Assembly (NCBI GenBank): GCA_947095535.1
Contig: OX352772.1
Location: 107,728,655-107,792,654 of the forward strand
Direction: 5' to 3'
Length of the DNA: 64,000 bases
Origin: Poecilobothrus nobilitatus
Taxonomy: Eukaryota > Arthropoda > Insecta > Diptera > Dolichopodidae
Position 1 is the stretch's first letter. Every line of letters starts with the position of its first letter. The notes under the pieces are model-generated. The model saw only the letters and a list, made by a program, of their open reading frames with translations, did no database searches and was not told the origin of the DNA. Below, in pieces: positions 10,846 through 21,210 of the stretch. The position numbers and the translations under genes were made by a program.

Positions 10846-12363
10846 TGGAGGCAAAATTTAAGGATGATGCCTTTGATTTTAGAATATTCAAATCTTCATT
10901 CAATGCAATCAGCAATATACAGTCGGTTTCAATATTATTTAAACACCACTAAATTATGTTGAGACTATGAACTGAAATCAAAATATCTTCTACAATTTTT
11001 ATCAAATTGAATTCAAGTTTAATTTGTAATTTACTATGGAGGTAAAATTTAAAAATATAAGTTTATAGTTATGCGTTTGTTGCCTCCAGCTTTTATTTTA
11101 ATTTCACAGACTTTAAAACTTATATATACTTATATTTATATATATATTTGACATATTGAAAGAAACTTTTTCAAAGAAATCTCGATTGTAACAATATAGT
11201 TTAGAAAATTACAGAAAAATTTGCTATTCAAAATTTATTTTCTACTTTTTAGTTCAAAAAAGCTGTTTTTTAAAAAATTTTTTTTATTTATTTTATTTTA
11301 TTCTTATTAGTAACGATATAAGTATTAAATTGATATATTTTTTTCCTTGTTTAATTTTGAATTTTTACAGTTGCCCTTACAGTCTATAATTATATTATTA
11401 CCTGTTATAATATAGAATATATTGAATTTTTTTATTATTAATTTATTGTGGCAAAATTTTTAAAAAATTAAGAAAACGTTTCATAGCTATAAAATTCAAA
11501 ATTTAAATAAAAATATTGCAATTTTATAACGTTCTTTATTTCCACTTAAAACTGCGACCCTTTGAAAACTTTGATTTATATACTGCCTTGTTTTTTCTTT
11601 CTTTTATAGCATGACATTTTAATATTTCTTTTTTTCTATTTGTTATGTGTGTAAATATCAGATCTGCACATATACATAAGAAATAGCCTTTAAAAATATG
11701 TAAAAACAATCAAAGTAAAATTTTTTGTTCTCTTTTTTTTATTCGTTTTTATTTTTCTTCCAGTATTACATTTTACTTTTTTATTCTGTTATTTAGGTAC
11801 ACTAAGAACTTTTTTTTTTTTTTAATATTAAATTTATGCATACAGTCTATTTCAAAAATAGAAATTATTGGCTGTAGAACATTCTGAATTTTTTTTTGTT
11901 CGTTTATGTTTACCGTCCATTCATATAAATATAACTGTTGCCTACATATTTAAAAATAATAAATCGATAAATCAATTAAATAATAATAGTTGGGAATTTA
12001 GGAATTTGGTGTGACTGTGTTAGCAGATTTTTAATAGTACAGCACACATATTAATAGTACAGCATGCATACCATTTTTGTACATGTTTGTACCTACATGC
12101 ATATGTAGTAAAAAAATTTGGTTTTAAAAGTATGTAATTGAGAATATATTAAATTGCTTACTTCTAAATGCAAATGTTTTTGAATTAAAAAAAAATTATT
12201 TTGCTTTTTCTAGACGATGTAGATATATATGTAAGTATGTACATAACATATATTTTATGATTAATTCATAATTATTGTTATTGAAAAGAAAAATATTGTT
12301 GTTATTTACTATTTTTAAAAAAGACTGGATTTCTTATTTTTAACATATTGTTTTTGTTGTTTA
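10846..12363. other. AT-rich non-coding stretch
   Basis: Long T and A runs and tatgta-type microsatellite are present. The word ggaggcaaaattta (10847) recurs in variant form near 11039. I see no gene. Confidence 0.5.
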
Positions 12364-12552
12364 ATGTTTTTACATAATTGGAAATATATTCTTAGTTTTT
12401 ATACTTCAGAAAAAGGCATTAGTGGTGCAGATCATCATTCCCTAGTAGATCTTAATTTAAAGGCAGCTCCCAATTTAGATATCAATGTTAGGGCCATAAT
12501 ATGCGATTTTAATATGTTAAGAGTTTCGAAAGAAAAGCCCTATTTTAATTAA
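12364..12552 (+). pseudogene. Possible P-element/THAP-type transposase scrap
   Basis: The 62-codon frame contains GISGADHHSLVDL, then INVRAIICD, then NMLRV and KPYF at its end. P-element-type (THAP9-like) transposases have a comparable order around their RNase H-like catalytic Asp: an 'S-G/L-a-...' helix, a 'V-x-x-x-x-CD' strand, then 'N-x-x-ML' and 'PYF'. The match is short and no THAP zinc finger or other domain is nearby. It could also be a chance ORF. Confidence 0.3.
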
Positions 12553-13335
12553 GAAAGGAAAAACACATATCTAACACATAATTAAGAAAGGAAAAACACA
12601 TATCTATATAAATATTATAAATAAACACATTGCTTTTATAAATAAAAATGTATACTAAAAATCAATTGATTTGATGAAAAAAAACTTAAATTTAACACTT
12701 GCTAACTAAATTTTAAGTAAGTGCATATTAAGTTTTACACTCTGTTCTCAAGTGCGGCACATTAATTTGTTTACACATTCATATCTTTCAAATTCATCGC
12801 TTTCAAACCAAAAATATTTTCGAAGCACTTATTATTACATATTTTGAAGTATGTACCTATGTATATGTACGCATACAATGGAATGGTCTACATAAAAAAC
12901 AATAGTCTTTTATAGAAAAAAAAAACATTTATGTTTTACGTATACGTATTGGTATTGGTATTGGTGAGTTTAGTAAATTTAGATAAAATGTGTTATTTTG
13001 GTTCTGTAATAATTGTGTTAAAAATTCTGTTATATCTTTGTATGAAAATTTAATTTTGAAATTAAGCTAATTTCTCTAATGTTTTTCGATATTATTATTT
13101 TAAAATCATGTATTGTCATCGGGATCTGATCTAATGAAGAAAATTTCAAGTCTTTAGCTCAACGGGAAGTGTGTGTAAAATGGCTTCTAAGATTCCATCG
13201 TTTAGCTAACCAAGTTAATAAAAAGCTGTTAAAAAATTAAACAGTAATGTTAAATTGTATATTGATTGGTTTAATATATTTAAACGATTATGATTATAAC
13301 GATTAATACGATCATTAAGATAAACATTCACATGC
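12553..13335. other. AT-rich non-coding stretch
   Basis: It holds a direct repeat of aagaaaggaaaaacacatatct (about 12552 and 12583). Nothing else is recognised. Confidence 0.5.
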
Positions 13336-13870
13336 ACTATGTTATTTTGAATGTAGTAAATAGTAATATCAAATATGTATAATGTATACATACTCATTAT
13401 TCTATTCTTTGGAATTTGTATTTTTTTTTTTTTGCTTCACTTTTTGTATAACACAAAATTGATTTTGTTGTTTCTTCATTTCTTTTTTCTTCAGAACATT
13501 CAATGAAACAACAATAACAAATTTGTGTTATATGTAAATTGTTGTAGTATAACACTTTCTAATTTACGAACTCATCTCGCTCGCTATTAAAAAATATGAA
13601 ATTTTTTCTTTCGTGGATGTGTAATCGTAGTATAATAGCTTATGCTGTTACTCTATTACTTAAGAACATATGTTTGATAAAATTGTGTACCTACATACTT
13701 TTATATGTATGTATGCAGTATGACATATCATATTTTGTAACTATTTAAACTATTATAAATTATATTTAATGTTTTAATTATTTTACTCTCAACAAAATTA
13801 TACCCGATTGTAAATTACTTTAATAAAAATTATTCTTAATACAAATTACTTTTACAAAAAAATTATTACT
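13336..13870. repeat. Left arm of inverted repeat around a gypsy relic
   Basis: Both ends of this arm match the reverse complement of 17640-18175. The inner end (attttactctcaacaaaatta...) pairs with 17640-17775, and the outer end (actttttgtataacacaaaa...) pairs with about 18000-18135. The middle is poorly conserved. The arm ends about 20 bases before the gypsy coding sequence begins. Confidence 0.6.
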
Positions 13871-13888
13871 GAAATCTCGGTCATAACG

Positions 13889-14200
13889 CACGTGATAAAC
13901 GGAATAAATGATGTGCCCGGAAACAAAGCAATGCTTTACGGTGCGAAAAATTTTAGCGAGTTGAAAGAAAACTTAATCATTCACGAGAAAATTAAAACGG
14001 ATACTAGTCGGAATAATAATATAAAAAATGTAGACGCGAAAAGAAATAATAATATTGTTAATCATATTGTGTGGTTCATCATCACATGAGTTCCATAATT
14101 GTCCAGAGAAACAAAGAGGGCCGAAATGTTTCGAATGTAACCAATTTGGACACATAAAACCAGATTGTCCAAACAAGAAGCATATACAAATAATAATTTT
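13889..14200 (+). pseudogene. gag: gypsy Gag C-terminus with CCHC zinc knuckles
   Basis: Gag sequence begins abruptly at 13889 (VINGINDV...NKAMLYG). After a frame change near 14060 it shows two Cys/His knuckles: CGSSSHEFHNC (the first Cys pair incomplete) and CFECNQFGHIKPDC (complete C-x2-C-x4-H-x4-C). These bind genomic RNA in related elements. The 5' part of gag is missing, so the element is 5'-truncated at the inverted-repeat arm. Confidence 0.75.
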
Positions 14201-14503
14201 ATATGCTTCTTTGCTGCTAATACAAATAATAATTGTATTTTGGTAAAAACAAATAATGTTATAGTAGAAGGTTTGATAGATACTGGAAGTGATATTTGTC
14301 TAATTAAAGAATCATGCTTACAATTAATTAATCCTTTGTCTATTTGTAGAAACTCTTCACTTTCCATATCAGGTGTGGGTGCCAACGTATTCAGCAAACG
14401 ATGTTGCACTATTGAACTAGAAATTAATGGTGATCAGTATAAAAATATAAAATTTCACATTATCGAGAATTACTGTATGAAGTTTTCTGTCATAATTGGA
14501 TGA
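14165..14503 (+). pseudogene. pol: gypsy aspartic protease domain
   Basis: The frame carries the retropepsin active site LIDTGSDICLI at about 14273-14305, followed by a flap-like and C-terminal region (ELEINGDQYKNIKFHI). It follows the zinc knuckles without a separate start, as in a Gag-Pol polyprotein. The link to RT is broken by a stop at about 14501. Confidence 0.75.
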
Positions 14504-14509
14504 TGTCCT

Positions 14510-15125
14510 GTCATGAAGATAATTAATGAATGGTTGAAAGATGGTATCGTTGTTGAGAGTTCGTCGGATTGTGCACGTCCGGTGGTGCTGGTCAAGAAGA
14601 AGGATGGTTCGAAAGACTTTGCATAGATTTCAGGGCAGTCAAAAAGAAAATCCATAGAGACCAGTGATTGATTGACTGATTGATTGACCCATTGCCAGTG
14701 ATTGATGATCAAATCGACAATCTACAAGGAGCCAGAATTTTTACCACGCTAGATTTAGAAAATGGATTTTTCCATGTTACAATAGAAGAGAACAGCCTAA
14801 AGTGCACAGCATTTGTCACACAGAAAGAACAATACGAATTTTTGAGGATTCCATTTGGGTTGTGCAACTCTCCTAGTGTTTTTCAAAGATTTGTAAACTT
14901 CACATTTAAAGATTTAATAAATAAAGATTATGTAATAATCTATATAGATGACTTAATAATTCCAGCTAAAACCGAGGAAGAAGCGATATTAAAATAAATG
15001 GTACTGCAAGTAGCTGAACAGAGCGGGTTGAAAATAAACCGAAAGAAGTGTCAGTTCTTGCAAACAGAAGTAGAGTATCTGGGGTACATAATCAGAAATG
15101 GCACGGTAGGACACGCAATCAGAAA
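14510..15125 (+). pseudogene. pol: gypsy reverse transcriptase
   Basis: Three adjoining frames cover fingers and palm. VVLVKKKDGS lies at about 14580-14610. The frame 14680-14997 holds LDLENGFFHVTIEE (first catalytic Asp), FGLCNSPSVFQRF and the YIDDLI active site (about 14940-14957). A stop at 14995 interrupts the thumb, which continues as LKINRKKCQFLQTEVEYLGY (about 15028-15087). The motif style (TEEEAI after YIDDL, CNSPSVF) recalls mdg3/micropia-like gypsy elements; that is tentative. Confidence 0.8.
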
Positions 15126-15790
15126 TGGCAATGGCATCTTCAGATGTGAAAACTAAGGCAGTCCGGAATTTTCCAGAACCAAAAAATACGAAACAATTGA
15201 ACAGCTTTTTGGGATTAACCACCTACTTTAGAAAATTTATTCCCAATTATTCTATAATTGCCAAGCCATTAAGTGATCTAATGAAAAAAGATTCTAAGTT
15301 TAAATTCGACATAAAACAGAAAGATGCATTTGAAAATTTAAAAAATATATTAACTACATCACCTTTATTAAACATTTTTAGCTATGAAGATTATACCAAG
15401 CTACATATAGACGCATGCAAATTCGGAATAGCAGCGGTTCTATTGCAACGAAATTCCGAAGATGAAGCGTTACACCCAGTGCACTATTCCAGTAAGAAAA
15501 CGACAGATGCACAACAAAAATGCAGCAGTTACGAGTTGGAAATTTTAGCTGTGGTTGAAGCTGTTGTTTTTTAAATTTAGAACTTATTTACTAGGAACAA
15601 AGTTTAAGCTTATAACGGTTTGTAAGGCTTTTACAATGACGTTGAATAGAAAGGATTTAGTTACAAGAGTGACACGTTCGTCGTTGCTGTTGGAAGATTT
15701 TAATTACGAAGTGGAGCACCGAGAAGGCACGAGAATCCGCCATGTCGATGCCCTCAGTAGAAATCTGGTAGCGTATTCCATGCAATCTGA
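15125..15790 (+). pseudogene. pol: gypsy RNase H domain
   Basis: The frame 15125-15574 runs from the connection domain (FLGLTTYFRKFIPNYS) into RNase H (LHIDACKFGIAAVLLQRN, then SSYELEILAVVEAV with the Glu). It shifts frame at about 15570 and continues through LNRKDLVTRV to HREGTRIRHVDALSRN (about 15714-15762). In the second half the residue pattern around the usual third catalytic Asp is eroded (KLITVCKAF). Confidence 0.75.
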
Positions 15791-16990
15791 AAGACGAAAA
15801 ATTGAACGCGATAATTCAAGTCTTGCAACATGGTCCATACAAGGATTTCATCATACACCATGGCATCCTTTGCAAAGATGTAGATGGTATACTGCTATAT
15901 GTGGTTCCAGATGGGATGAAGAACTCGTTAATGCCATCGATACACGAAGATGGTCATTTTCACCACACGAAAATGAAGAAAAAAATTGAGGAAGAATTCT
16001 ACATATCCGACCTAAACAAAACAAAAGAATAGACTTCTGTATAGCCAAGTGCATACCGTGCATTCTATCCGACAGAAAATATGGTAAACAAGAAGAACTA
16101 CTCAACCCAATACCTAAAAGTGATACACCGTTGGAAACTTTTCACATAGACCTTGTAGGACCGATGTGTGTTGGCAGTAGTTGACGGATTTTCTAAGTTT
16201 TGTTCGCTGTTCCCTAGAAAGAGTTTACATGCAGAGGAAGTAGTAAAGAAATGTGAAATAATTGCTGATACGTTCGGCTATCCATCCCGAATAATTTCGG
16301 ATAGAGGAGGAGCGTTCATATCAAATCAATTCCGTGAGTATTGTAAATCACATGATACTAAACTTTATTTCATAGCAACAGGACTTCCAAGAGGTGATGG
16401 ACACGTGGAACGTTTACACAATACCACAATTCCAGTACTATCCAAATTATCATCAAATAACTCCGAAAAGTAGTACACGCATGTTGCGGATGTACAAAGA
16501 ATTTTAAATAGCACTTTTCATCACGTTATTCAAACAACACCATTTGAACTCATGCTGGGAACTAAAATGAAAACAAAAAATGATAAACACATTATACAGC
16601 TGATCGAAGAAGAATGTATTCAACAATTTCAAAGTAAATGCAGTAAAGCAAGAGAACGGGCCAAGTTGGACATAATTAAAATACAGGCCTAAAATAAAAC
16701 AAATTTCGATCGTAAAGGGAAAACAGCAACAAAATATAACCTTGGCGATGTAGTGGCTATTGAACGCATACAGTTCGAAGTTGGCCAAAAAATTAAAGAA
16801 GAATTTTTTGGTTCTTATTGAGTGGCAGCAATTAAAGGTTTTGGTAGGTAAGCCGTGCAAAAAGAAGGGGAACATGAAGGTCCAGCAAATACAGAGTGTA
16901 GTGCTGATAAAATGAAACCTTGGGCGAAGTATAATTTTGAAACAGATGGAAGTGATAGGAATTTAGAAGTTTGTGAACAATCCGAGGCGA
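15790..16990 (+). pseudogene. pol: gypsy integrase
   Basis: An N-terminal zinc region (HEDGHFHHTK, then CIAKCIPCI around 16040) is followed by the catalytic core. The first Asp is in HIDLVGP (about 16143), and after a frameshift comes VVDGFSKFCSLFP. The second is in SDRGGAFISNQF (16300), and the catalytic Glu is preserved in DGHVERLHN (16398). The C-terminus (ARERAKLDI...NFDRKGKTATKYNLGDVV, then ADKMKPWAKY) ends near 16,960. It is followed by a purine-rich atgaggggtgga (17012), a plausible polypurine tract, but no LTR can be recognised after it. Confidence 0.75.
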
Positions 16991-17000
16991 ATTGAATTTC

Positions 17001-17639
17001 AGGACGGCCGAATGAGGGGTGGATATTTTTTCAAAACAAAAAAATAAAAAAAAGTATCAATTTAAAAATAAAAAACTAACCTATATCCAGCACTAGTTTC
17101 ATCATATTTTCTTTTTTTTTGGTTACTATCCAAATCTGAATACAGGATACACCTAAAAGAATATTATTTAATAACTAATAATTAAATTAAAATGTTATAC
17201 TTATGTTTTGCAGTTCCACATCTCTAGTAGCTCAGAGATTTATATTTCCACTCCAGAATTACAAATCTAATTTTCCTTCTTATTAAATTTGCATCTTATT
17301 TATTTTATTTATATTCAAATTCAAAATATAAATAGTTTGACAGTTGTCATCACACATATTAGAGCGAAACAACAACACTTTAAGATATGGTAGTATATGA
17401 CAAACATCGTCGCTAGAGCAAAGTTATTAGAATTAAAGAAATCAATCAATGAAGATTAATCATCGATTAGAAGATAAATTTAAGTTTAAAGGTGAATGAA
17501 CTTTTTCCTTTTTTTTATTTTTGAAGCTGTTATTTTTACAATTATAAAAGAGGGAAAGAAATTGTAAAAAGGAGCAGAAGTAGTTAGATACGTGGACGTG
17601 GAGGAGCAATATTAATTTTTTTAAGTTTTAACGCTGTAA
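17001..17639. other. Non-coding between gypsy 3' end and right arm
   Basis: If 17012-17023 is a polypurine tract, this stretch would be the position of the 3' LTR. No second LTR copy exists upstream of gag to test that. No gene is seen. Confidence 0.4.
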
Positions 17640-18175
17640 AGAATTTCAAGTAATAATTTTTTTTAAAGTAATTTGTATTAAAAATAATTTTTATTAAAGT
17701 AATTTACAATGGAGTATAATTTTGTTGAGAGTAAAATAATTAAAACATTAAATTTAATTTATAATAGTCAAGTGTAATTCTTTTTTGAAATATTGAATAT
17801 ATGTAATTGAACTTAATCGTAACTTATAATAATAATTTTTTTTAACAAAACTAATAGTAAGAATCAATAAATGTTGAATTTAAATTATATAAAATACAAA
17901 TTGTCTGTTTTTTTTAATATTTAAAATATAAATTTTATCCAATCCTACATACATTCATAAAATGCGAGATAAAACAACAATATGTATACTTACAAATTTG
18001 GTATTGTATTTTCATTGAATGTTACACTGAAGAAAAAAGAAAAGAAGAAAATAGCAACAAAATCATTTTTGTGTTATACAAAAAGCGAAGCAAAGAAAAA
18101 GAATACAATTTCCAAAGAATAGAAATTAGTACACTATGTATAAGATAAAAATTCACATGCACTATGTGATTTTCA
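17640..18175. repeat. Right arm of inverted repeat around a gypsy relic
   Basis: This is the partner of 13336-13870. The two strongest matching blocks are 17640-17775 and 18000-18135. Confidence 0.6.
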
Positions 18176-18290
18176 ATATAGTAATATCAAATATGTATAA
18201 TGTATACATACTCATTATTGTATACTTTAGAATTTTTATTCTTTTTCTTTCCTTCGCTTTTTGTATATTTTGTTATTTTCTTTTCTTGAA
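17995..18290. repeat. Imperfect palindrome
   Basis: The sequence found at 13336-13510 occurs here twice in opposite orientation: reverse-complemented at 17995-18135 and direct at 18160-18290 (the word atcaaatatgtataatgtat appears in the direct half). The pair forms an extended fold-back centred near 18150. Confidence 0.6.
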
Positions 18291-19195
18291 TACTACGTCG
18301 TTGATTCTATTAACTACTTCGTAAGGGCCTTCTTAGTGCTGATCTAGTTTAGGAATTCGGCCTTTTCGTCTTTTTGGGTTGTACAACCAAACCAAATCAT
18401 TTTCTTGAAATCCTGATGAATTCGCCATTAAATCGTATCGTATTTTCATACGATCACTCATTATTTTCAATTTCGTTCTTGTAACTTTGTGTACGTCTGC
18501 CAACCACCGGCAAAGTTCTTGGGCACGTACTAACCTTTTTGTTGGAGCTGACGGTGGCGTTCCAAATTTTAAGTCCCCTGGTAGGCGGATATTCTGTCCA
18601 AAAGCAATATTAGACGGTGTTTGACCTGTACTTCCATGTATGGCTGAATGGTAAGCCATTAAGAAAACTTGTATACCAAAACTGGGCGATCCCAATCTTT
18701 TTGATGACTTGCGATAATTTTCTTCAAATGCTCGATTAATGTTCGGTTAAACCCTTTTGCCATTCCGCCTGATTGAGGATGAAAAGGTGTAGTTCTGGTT
18801 TTCTTCACTCCCAATATGTTACATATTTCTTGAAGCATTTGGAGTTCGAAATTTCTTCCTTGATCTGAATGCAATTCACATTGAACCCCGAATCTGCTAA
18901 TTCAATTATTTATTAATTCATCTGCTATTGTGGTTACCTCTTGGTTAGGCATTCCGTATGCTTCCAGCCATTTACTGAAATAATCCATTACCACTAGTAT
19001 ATATCGGTTGCCAGAATCACTGATCGGGAAAAGTGTCACATCAATAGCAATTCTTTCAAATGGAGCGCCTATCAAATGTTGTTGTAATTCGCCGCGCTTT
19101 ATTGTACGGGGATCTTTACTTACAGCACATTCGGTGCATTTACAACACCAAGCTTCTACATTTTCTGTCATATGTAACCAATAAAATTTTTAGCG
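18280..19195 (-). pseudogene. pol: gypsy integrase, catalytic Glu lost
   Basis: The minus-strand frames 18902-19171, 18659-18874 and 18333-18695 give a nearly full integrase. A CCKCTEC zinc segment comes first, then IAIDVTLFPISDSGN with VVMDYFSKW, then LHSDQGRNFE. Next is HPQSGGMAKGFNRTL, where the position normally held by the catalytic Glu reads Lys. The C-terminal domain (GFQENDLVWLYNPKRRKG) is interrupted by TAA at about 18333, after which EGPYEVVNRINDVV continues to about 18280. A dead integrase. Confidence 0.8.
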
Positions 19196-19930
19196 GATTT
19201 TATCTGAAGTTTTATTTATGCCAAGATATCCTCCGGATTTTCCATTATGCATTTCTTCCAGAACTTCATATATTTTTGATTTTGGTTTTATCAATTGCAT
19301 TCTTGTTTCTTTTTCATCAGATGATTCTCATTTCCGTTTTAGTGAACCTTGATCGACTACTAAAGAATTCCAATCGGCCCAATAACTTTTTGTTATTTCA
19401 CTCTTATCAGATATGTCGATTAACTCAGGCCTTTGTGAAGCTTGTTTCCATTGTAGAATTGTAGATATATCACCGCCTTCCTTTTGTGGCGTTGCAATTC
19501 GTTTATGTTCCCCATCCATTAACTTCAACACTAACTCGTTGAACTTCAATTTCATTTTTCTGTTTTATTTTTGAGCAGTGTTTACAATCAATATTGCACG
19601 GTCGGTTTGACAATGCATCTGCGATATTATGAATGCGACCTTTTCTATGTTGAATTACAAAATCATACTGCTATAGTTGTTCTATCCAACGAACAATTTC
19701 TCCTTCTGTGTTATTAAATTGTAATAGTCAATTACGCCCGGCATGATCCTTGTCAATAATAAACTTTCTTCCGTATAGATATTTGTGAAAGTGTTTTACA
19801 GCACAAATAACTGCTAGTAATTCCTTTCGAGTAGTGCAATAATTTCTTTGAGTCTGTCTAGAATAAATGCGGTATTTAATTTCGGATAACCTAACACTGC
19901 AAATGTTCTTGTATAAATGTTCTTCATAAG
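19196..19930 (-). pseudogene. pol: gypsy RNase H and linker
   Basis: Around 19840-19600 the minus strand reads an RNase H core (ELLAVICAVKHFHKYLYGRK, then DHAG and HRKGRIHNIADALS). The linker at 19328-19555 (YWADWNSLVV) leads to the start of the integrase zinc domain (HNGKSGGYLG near 19230). Several stops break it. The first RNase H Asp region near 19900 is disrupted, where a short phrase (ctaacactgcaaatg) is duplicated at 19890 and 19936. Confidence 0.7.
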
Positions 19931-19939
19931 TTCCTACCT

Positions 19940-21210
19940 AACACTGCAAATGTAACACTATAAATGTTCTTCATAAGTTCTTCCAATTACAATAATGTCG
20001 TCAAGGTAAACCAAACACGTTTTCCATGTCAATTCTCTCAGAACACATTTCATTAATCTTTCAAAAGTTGCCGGAGGATTACATAGTCCAAATGGCATTA
20101 CTTTGAATTTCCAAAGACCGATTCCAACAGAAAATGCAGTTTTCTTTCTATCATCAGGATGTATCTCCACTTTCTAATAACCACTTTTTAAATCTAATGT
20201 TGAAAATCATTTAGCTTCGGAAAGTGTATCCAACGTATCGTCTATGCGCGGCAAGGGATAACTGCTCTTCTAGATAACATCATTCAAACGGCGATAATTC
20301 ACACAAAATCTCGTGCTTCCATCCTTTTTGTTTACGACCACTGGAGAAGTCCACTGGCTGTTAGATTCTTCCATTATGTCCTCATATTTCATTGACTTTA
20401 TTATTTCAGCTACTTCAGATTGCTTTGCTAAAGGTAATATTCTTGGTGGCTGGCGAATAAGTATGGCATCTCCTGTATTAATTCTATATTGTACTAAATC
20501 TGTTTTTTTCACTTCTTTTAGTTTGAAAAATGTCCCCAAATCTTCCAACAGTTTCACGCCTTCTTCATATAGATGTTTGTCCAACAAGTTTGAAGGCATT
20601 TGTTGATTTATCAATGCCTCGCTAAATAGTTTGCTGTCAACTTTCTTCTTATTAGAATATTCCATAGAAACAATTTCACAAACTGGTTCACATTTTGCAA
20701 TAACGTCACCCTTTTTTAATGTTGTTGTACTGGATGCCATATTTAATATTCGTATTGGAACGTGATGTTTATTTCCAATTTTTATTAACTTTTTGCCAAC
20801 CGTTATACTTGATTGCTGGCAATTCATTTTTGCTTCCGCAAGATATAATCGACAATTTCCTGGTTCGCCGTTTAACTCCATAAAAACTATATTATCAGAA
20901 AACGGTAGTAACTCTATGTTATTTGTGAGTATTGCCTTCAAACTATTACAAACAATTAAGTCTAGCAGTATTGGTATTTCTGCATTGTAATATTTCTTTC
21001 TCCCACATTGGTATTGCGTGTAGACATAAAGTATGCTCCCCGGATGCATTCCTCGACAATATTTTCTACCAAAAACATATGAAGAAATACTACTTTACCA
21101 CTTAATCAAATATTCAGTTTTACTTCGCCATACATTTGAATGTTTTCGCCCGTTAGTAGTTATCCCGGCACTCTCTCATGAGAAAAAATCATGCCATATC
21201 GCACCACTCC
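19940..21210 (-). pseudogene. pol: gypsy protease remnant and reverse transcriptase
   Basis: The 259-codon frame 20270-21049 covers the protease-RT spacer and RT fingers (SPVVVNKKDGSTRFCVNYRR). After a gap near 20170-20270, the frame 19958-20170 has the palm (EIHPDDRKKTAFSV, MPFGLCNPPATFERL, VYLDDIIVIG). Upstream to 21210, C-terminal protease sequence (LTGENIQMYGEV) is readable with a stop, but the DTG active site and all of gag are missing. The element is 5'-truncated, shows no LTR, and is in opposite orientation to the gypsy at 13.9-17 kb, of a different subfamily by motif. Confidence 0.85.
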
